Of a DNA stretch of 16,925 nucleotides, positions 13,718 through 16,925 are shown piece after piece. The stretch's first letter is position 1. Every line of letters begins with the position of its first letter. A model generated the notes under the pieces. The model ran no database searches, was not told the DNA's origin, and was given only the letters and a program-made list of their open reading frames with translations. The position numbers and the translations under genes were made by a program. The stretch comes from Deltaproteobacteria bacterium. Lineage in GTDB: Bacteria > UBA10199 > SPLOWO2-01-44-7. The stretch covers positions 1-16,925 of the forward strand of contig JAUYJH010000090.1 in NCBI GenBank assembly GCA_030688705.1. The letters run 5' to 3'.

Positions 13718-14539
13718 ATGTTCGATCCTCTCATTATTACCATCCAGCACCGTCCTTATGTCTTCTTATTTTTGATTGTCTTTCTAATTCTAGCCACCCT
13801 ACACATCGGCCTCTATCGGGCGATCCTTTGGCTCTTATGGGGTTATCTGATCGCCTTTGTTTCTGAATATTCCTCTATCCGTAACGGTTTTCCCTACGGT
13901 CTCTATCATTATATATACGAAGCGATGCAGGGAGAGCTGATTTTGGGAGGGGTGCCGGTTTGGGATTCCGCCTCTTATCCCTTCATTGCCTATGCCTCCT
14001 ACTCTACGGCTTGTTTTCTTTTGGAACCCCGCTTCCGAAAATGCCTGATTGCCCCCCATCTCTCTCCTTCACGGCCGTTTGCCGTTTCAGTGACAGGTGC
14101 GATCCTGATGATGTTGGCTGATGTGGTGATTGATCCGGTCGCCAATCTCGGAGAAAAATGGTTTTTGGGAAAAATTTATTTTTATCCCCACGGCGGCGAA
14201 TATTTCGGCGTACCGCTCACCAACTTTGCCGGCTGGCTTCTCGTTGCTTTTATTATCATCGCCGGATTTCAAATTTTGGAAAAATTTCTTTTTGCACGTC
14301 TCCGCATTCCGGCAACCGGCGCCAAACGCTTTCCCTATCAAGCTCTTCTCGGCCCCCTCTTCTATTTCGGCATTTTGGGTTTTAATTTGGCGATGACTTT
14401 TTATGTGGGGGCTTATGGTTTATTGGCGGTTTCTTCTGCAATCACAGCGGTTCTTCTCGTCTGGCTGTTTCGCCGCCTCAAACGGCCTTTTTCCCCATTT
14501 TCCAGGTGTCGGACCCCTAGAGGGGGGACCCCTCTGTAG
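13718..14539 (+). CDS. cruF: CruF-like carotenoid biosynthesis membrane protein
   Basis: This polytopic inner-membrane protein of the DUF422/CruF family would hydrate the end of an acyclic or monocyclic carotenoid at the 1',2' position. It has about seven hydrophobic segments. Family-like motifs are VSEYSSIRNGFPYGLYHY (48-65), the acidic DVVIDPVA (135-142) and GEYFGVPLTNFAGWLL (160-175). The substrate is not fixed by the sequence. No other carotenoid gene is in the window, so the pathway context is missing. The last 11 residues (RCRTPRGGTPL, 263-273) are read from a tandem GTCGGACCCC repeat, so the natural C-terminus may have been altered. The start abuts another repeat and lacks a clear Shine-Dalgarno sequence, so translation could begin downstream. 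It may be read from the slipin operon. Confidence 0.82.
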   Translation: MFDPLIITIQHRPYVFLFLIVFLILATLHIGLYRAILWLLWGYLIAFVSEYSSIRNGFPYGLYHYIYEAMQGELILGGVPVWDSASYPFIAYASYSTACFLLEPRFRKCLIAPHLSPSRPFAVSVTGAILMMLADVVIDPVANLGEKWFLGKIYFYPHGGEYFGVPLTNFAGWLLVAFIIIAGFQILEKFLFARLRIPATGAKRFPYQALLGPLFYFGILGFNLAMTFYVGAYGLLAVSSAITAVLLVWLFRRLKRPFSPFSRCRTPRGGTPL

Positions 14540-14564
14540 GCGTCCGACCCCTACACGGGGGACC
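14508..14564. repeat. Tandem GTCGGACCCC repeat with hairpin
   Basis: Two 23-bp copies start at 14508 and 14542 (period 34) and match at 20 of 23 positions. Between them AGAGGGG-GGA-CCCCTCT (14519-14535) is a perfect 7-bp stem. The repeat spans the cruF stop codon. The hairpin is not followed by a T-run, so it is not a canonical terminator. Confidence 0.75.
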
Positions 14565-14592
14565 TTGGGCTAAGTGGTTATAAAATAAGCAG

Positions 14593-14612
14593 AAAATTTT
14601 CATGAAAATTTT
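14593..14612. repeat. 20-bp perfect AT-rich palindrome
   Basis: AAAATTTTCATGAAAATTTT reads the same on both strands. It sits in the 95-bp gap between the converging stops of cruF and the MFS gene. It might be a regulator site, a bidirectional end signal or chance in AT-rich DNA. Confidence 0.6.
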
Positions 14613-14634
14613 GGGAAATTTTAGTCCGTCCGGG

Positions 14635-16101
14635 TCAATTTATGGTCGGAAGTTTTGTGCCAAATAGCTTGAGGCGGAATTTGAAGAAGAGTTGTTGGGG
14701 GAGAGAACCGGGGAGGGCATTCCAAATTTGTTTTGTCAAAAAAAGTCCGATCAATGTAAAGGGAACCAAAAAGAGGGGCCATAAATTCCAGCTTGAGGGA
14801 TCTTTTGCGATATCCCCCGTCGGCACCAGATAGCTGATCATAACCGATTGCAAGCCGGTCCCCAGATAAACCATCCCGTCGACAATCCCCACCGCGGCGC
14901 CGGTGTTCTTGGTTCCGGCAAAATCGGCGGTCGCGGTGCCCGAAAAAATTCCATGAACGCCGATCACACTCATGGAAACCAATAAACTCATGATTCCAAA
15001 AATCCAGAGGTTGCCCCCCAACGCAAAGACCATGACGCCGACGCCAAAAAACATGACGCCATACAAAATGCCGGCTATCGGCGCGCGACGCGATTGAAAA
15101 AACCGGTCAGAGACCCAGCCGGTCAAAAAAGAACCGGCCACACCGCAGATCAAGAGCATCAAACCCCAATTTCTTGTGATAAAGAAAGTTTTATAAAACC
15201 CGATCTCTTTGGCCATGATCGGGTACCATTGCATGATTCCATTTCGCAAAATGCCGCTGCAAAATTCGACAAGGCAGACCACCATCAAAACCGGATGGGA
15301 GATGATTTTGGAAAAGACCTTTTTAACCGATTCCCGCTCGCCGGACTCGGAGAGCCTTCCCTCCCCCGTGTTAAAATCCAAAAAACCGGCCTGACTGGGA
15401 AGGTCGCGAAGCCACAAAAACATCATGACCCAAAAAATGCCGAGCATCCATGCGGGGGTAAAAAAGAGCCACCAGTTTTCGTTCATGCCGGTGCGGCCAA
15501 GCCCGAAAATCGACCGGAAAGCGGCGGCGACAAAGCCCAGTTCGGCCACCGGTTCACTGCGCGTCGCCTGAACAACGGCATAGCCCCAATCGAAAGCAAA
15601 ATAGATTCCCAAAGAAATGATGATGCCGAAAATGGTGCTAAAAACGCCCCGCTCACGCACATGAAACCATGGGGCTTTGACGGTTACAATCGCCACGGCG
15701 CCGAAACTTTGAAAATACATGTTCAAGGCATAAAGAATGAGAAAAGATTCCAGCACCGGAAAAGAAAAATGCCAGACCGCATTGGCATAAAGGACAAGAC
15801 CCATCGCAACGTTCATCAAAAGGGCGCCGAAAACGCCGAAGAGCATCGCCTTTCTGCCGCCGATTTTATCCGTTAAAGGTCCGTTGACCAAAAAAGAGAG
15901 GCCATAGACCCAAGCCCCCACGGCAAAAATCCACCCGAACTCGGCCTTGTTCATGACCTCATCGCCCAAAGCCGATTTGGCGACAGTTAAATTGTAGCGG
16001 CCAAAGTAGAGAGAAGCGTAGGCGAGACCCATGGGAAGCCAATTCAACAGGCGGCGCAGACGGTATTGCCATGGGTGATAATATCTTTGATACGCCCCCA
16101 T
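14635..16101 (-). CDS. MFS transporter, organophosphate:phosphate antiporter type
   Basis: This 12-helix inner-membrane transporter is of the OPA family (GlpT/UhpT-like), which exchanges phosphorylated sugars or glycerol-3-phosphate for phosphate. Early sequence motifs fit: YASLYFGRYNLTVAKSAL (N-terminal helix 1 with the Arg) and the MFS loop NGPLTDKIGGRKAM. The substrate is not determined. At 488 aa it is slightly longer than GlpT (about 450 aa). The start is uncertain. ATG at 16101 begins directly before the basic YHPWQYRLRR segment. A TTG at 16137 would give 500 aa, but it lies 1 bp from the upstream gene's stop without a ribosome site. It follows the glutamine amidotransferase gene closely on the same strand, so the two may be cotranscribed. 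Confidence 0.85.
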   Translation of the reverse strand: MGAYQRYYHPWQYRLRRLLNWLPMGLAYASLYFGRYNLTVAKSALGDEVMNKAEFGWIFAVGAWVYGLSFLVNGPLTDKIGGRKAMLFGVFGALLMNVAMGLVLYANAVWHFSFPVLESFLILYALNMYFQSFGAVAIVTVKAPWFHVRERGVFSTIFGIIISLGIYFAFDWGYAVVQATRSEPVAELGFVAAAFRSIFGLGRTGMNENWWLFFTPAWMLGIFWVMMFLWLRDLPSQAGFLDFNTGEGRLSESGERESVKKVFSKIISHPVLMVVCLVEFCSGILRNGIMQWYPIMAKEIGFYKTFFITRNWGLMLLICGVAGSFLTGWVSDRFFQSRRAPIAGILYGVMFFGVGVMVFALGGNLWIFGIMSLLVSMSVIGVHGIFSGTATADFAGTKNTGAAVGIVDGMVYLGTGLQSVMISYLVPTGDIAKDPSSWNLWPLFLVPFTLIGLFLTKQIWNALPGSLPQQLFFKFRLKLFGTKLPTIN

Positions 16102-16138
16102 GTTTTGCTTCGTACTCAACCCCTCCCTGCTTGTCAAC

Positions 16139-16885
16139 TCATCGTGAAGAAAAACGGCGGAATTTTTTGGGGATGCCGAAAAGATCGATAAAGGCGTTAA
16201 AACTTTGGGTCCCCAAACTTTTTAGACGGCCAATATGCTGTCCTGTCTCTTTGCCGATGAGATCGGCAGAAAATACCCCCTTGGAATCATCCAGTTCCTG
16301 TTTATTAACCCCGACTGTAAGCCACCGCTGAATCATCGGCTCATCCACCTCCATATGAAACTGAACCCCATAGACATTGTTCCGGTAGCGGAAAGCCTGA
16401 TTTTCACACAAAGGCGAGGATGCCAAATGCACAGCCCCCTTGGGAATGTCGAAAGTATCTCCGTGCCATTGGAACATTTTTTCCATCGGTTCAAAGTGGG
16501 CAAAGAGAGAGTCTTTTTGCCCCGCTTCCATCAAATGTAAATCATACCATCCGATCTCTTTTGTATGATGCCGCGCCACCTTTTCCCCAAGCGTCTTCGC
16601 GATCAGTTGGGCCCCCAGGCAAATCCCCAGAATTGGAATCTCTTTTTCAAGCCCCTCTTGGATGAGGGCCACTTCATGTGCTAAATGGGGGTATTTGACG
16701 GTTTCATCCACATTCATCGGCCCCCCCAGAACAACGAGGCCATCGTAGCCGTCGAGCGAAATCTTTAAATCGGGGTGGCGGCCAAAATTGGCATAGCGAA
16801 TCCGAAAGCCATGCTCTTTGAAAAGAGGGTTTAAAGTCCCCAAAATTTCATGGGCGACATGCTGACAGACTAAAATGCGCTTCAT
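16139..16885 (-). CDS. Class I glutamine amidotransferase domain protein
   Basis: This stand-alone class I glutaminase domain resembles the amidotransferase part of GMP synthase. The nucleophile elbow GICLGAQL gives Cys89, and QFHMEVDE gives His177 and Glu179, completing the triad. VVLGGPMNVDE (51-61) is the oxyanion-region loop, and WHGDTFDIP (140-148) is a typical family segment. No synthetase domain follows. Related single-domain proteins have been annotated loosely as GMP synthase-like or as gamma-glutamyl hydrolases, so the acceptor substrate is unknown. At 248 aa the length is normal. GGAGAG lies 5 nt before the ATG. The gene ends beside the MFS transporter gene. Confidence 0.85.
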   Translation of the reverse strand: MKRILVCQHVAHEILGTLNPLFKEHGFRIRYANFGRHPDLKISLDGYDGLVVLGGPMNVDETVKYPHLAHEVALIQEGLEKEIPILGICLGAQLIAKTLGEKVARHHTKEIGWYDLHLMEAGQKDSLFAHFEPMEKMFQWHGDTFDIPKGAVHLASSPLCENQAFRYRNNVYGVQFHMEVDEPMIQRWLTVGVNKQELDDSKGVFSADLIGKETGQHIGRLKSLGTQSFNAFIDLFGIPKKFRRFSSR

Positions 16886-16902
16886 ATACTCTCCGCGGGC
16901 GG

Positions 16903-16925
16903 CACGAGGAGCCTGACTCCTCGTG
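16903..16925. repeat. 9-bp stem hairpin at window end
   Basis: CACGAGGAG and CTCCTCGTG are perfectly complementary around the loop CCTGA. They lie 18 bp upstream of the amidotransferase start. This could be a terminator of the gene beyond the window, but no T-run is visible because the sequence ends. Confidence 0.55.

Noticed and set aside
14519..14535. Intrinsic terminator for cruF
   Set aside because: The 7-bp GC-rich stem has only a 3-nt loop and no following T-run; it is better explained as part of the tandem repeat.
15094..15876. 260-codon plus-strand open frame
   Set aside because: It is antisense to the MFS transporter, with a His/Lys/Pro-rich composition typical of shadow frames.

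Overview
The window is a gene-dense bacterial chromosomal segment with short gaps and several ATGA-type overlaps. The gene content points to a deltaproteobacterial or myxobacterial-like lineage, or a related uncultivated group. The clues are a lipoprotein with a Myxococcus-type Cys-rich repeat (CGNN...ECDDGN...DGC), a FecR-domain secreted protein, a CruF-type carotenoid enzyme, a c-di-GMP HD-GYP response regulator and an NfeD/slipin pair. This placement is inference; the window holds no rRNA or other marker gene. I see no tRNA, CRISPR array or transposase, and no gene-free stretch exceeds about 220 bases.

Layout. 1-217 is a leader region with short repeats and a possible 28-codon ORF. 218-3363 holds metabolic genes: a C-terminally short mannose-1-P guanylyltransferase (+), 6-phosphofructokinase (-) and branched-chain aminotransferase (+). 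3360-5155 holds a Cys-rich lipoprotein (-) and an orphan 106-aa protein (+). 5152-6349 is a minus-strand operon, bolA, DUF167, then FecR-domain protein. 6401-8965 is a two-half M16 zinc peptidase (+). 8968-9612 is an endonuclease III-like glycosylase (-). 9755-10371 is a minus-strand pair: a small membrane protein, then a tandem zinc-knuckle protein. 10441-13678 is a plus-strand operon: REC-HD-GYP, NfeD1-type protease, slipin. 13718-14539 is a CruF-like carotenoid protein. 14635-16885 is a minus-strand pair: class I glutamine amidotransferase, then an OPA-type MFS transporter.

How the genes work together. The best-defined module is 10441-13678. A c-di-GMP phosphodiesterase response regulator overlaps by ATGA the start of a membrane protease (STOPP/NfeD), which is followed 17 bp later by its usual stomatin/slipin partner. 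The bolA-DUF167-fecR run is a likely single transcript. The other neighbours look like unrelated housekeeping genes packed together. Four of the five convergent pairs have stop codons that overlap or lie 2 bp apart, leaving no room for a terminator.

Most unusual feature. At least six kinds of short repeat sit at gene edges, and several are translated. A GGACCATGG word repeat encodes the hydrophobic part of the FecR signal peptide and recurs inside the M16 peptidase. A CTTCTGTC word repeat encodes the signal-peptide core of the NfeD protease. A 131-bp inverted-repeat element sits in frame just ahead of that same signal peptide. Two other repeat types bracket the CruF gene, and one of them supplies its last 11 residues. 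The endonuclease III gene starts beside a large AT-rich palindrome.
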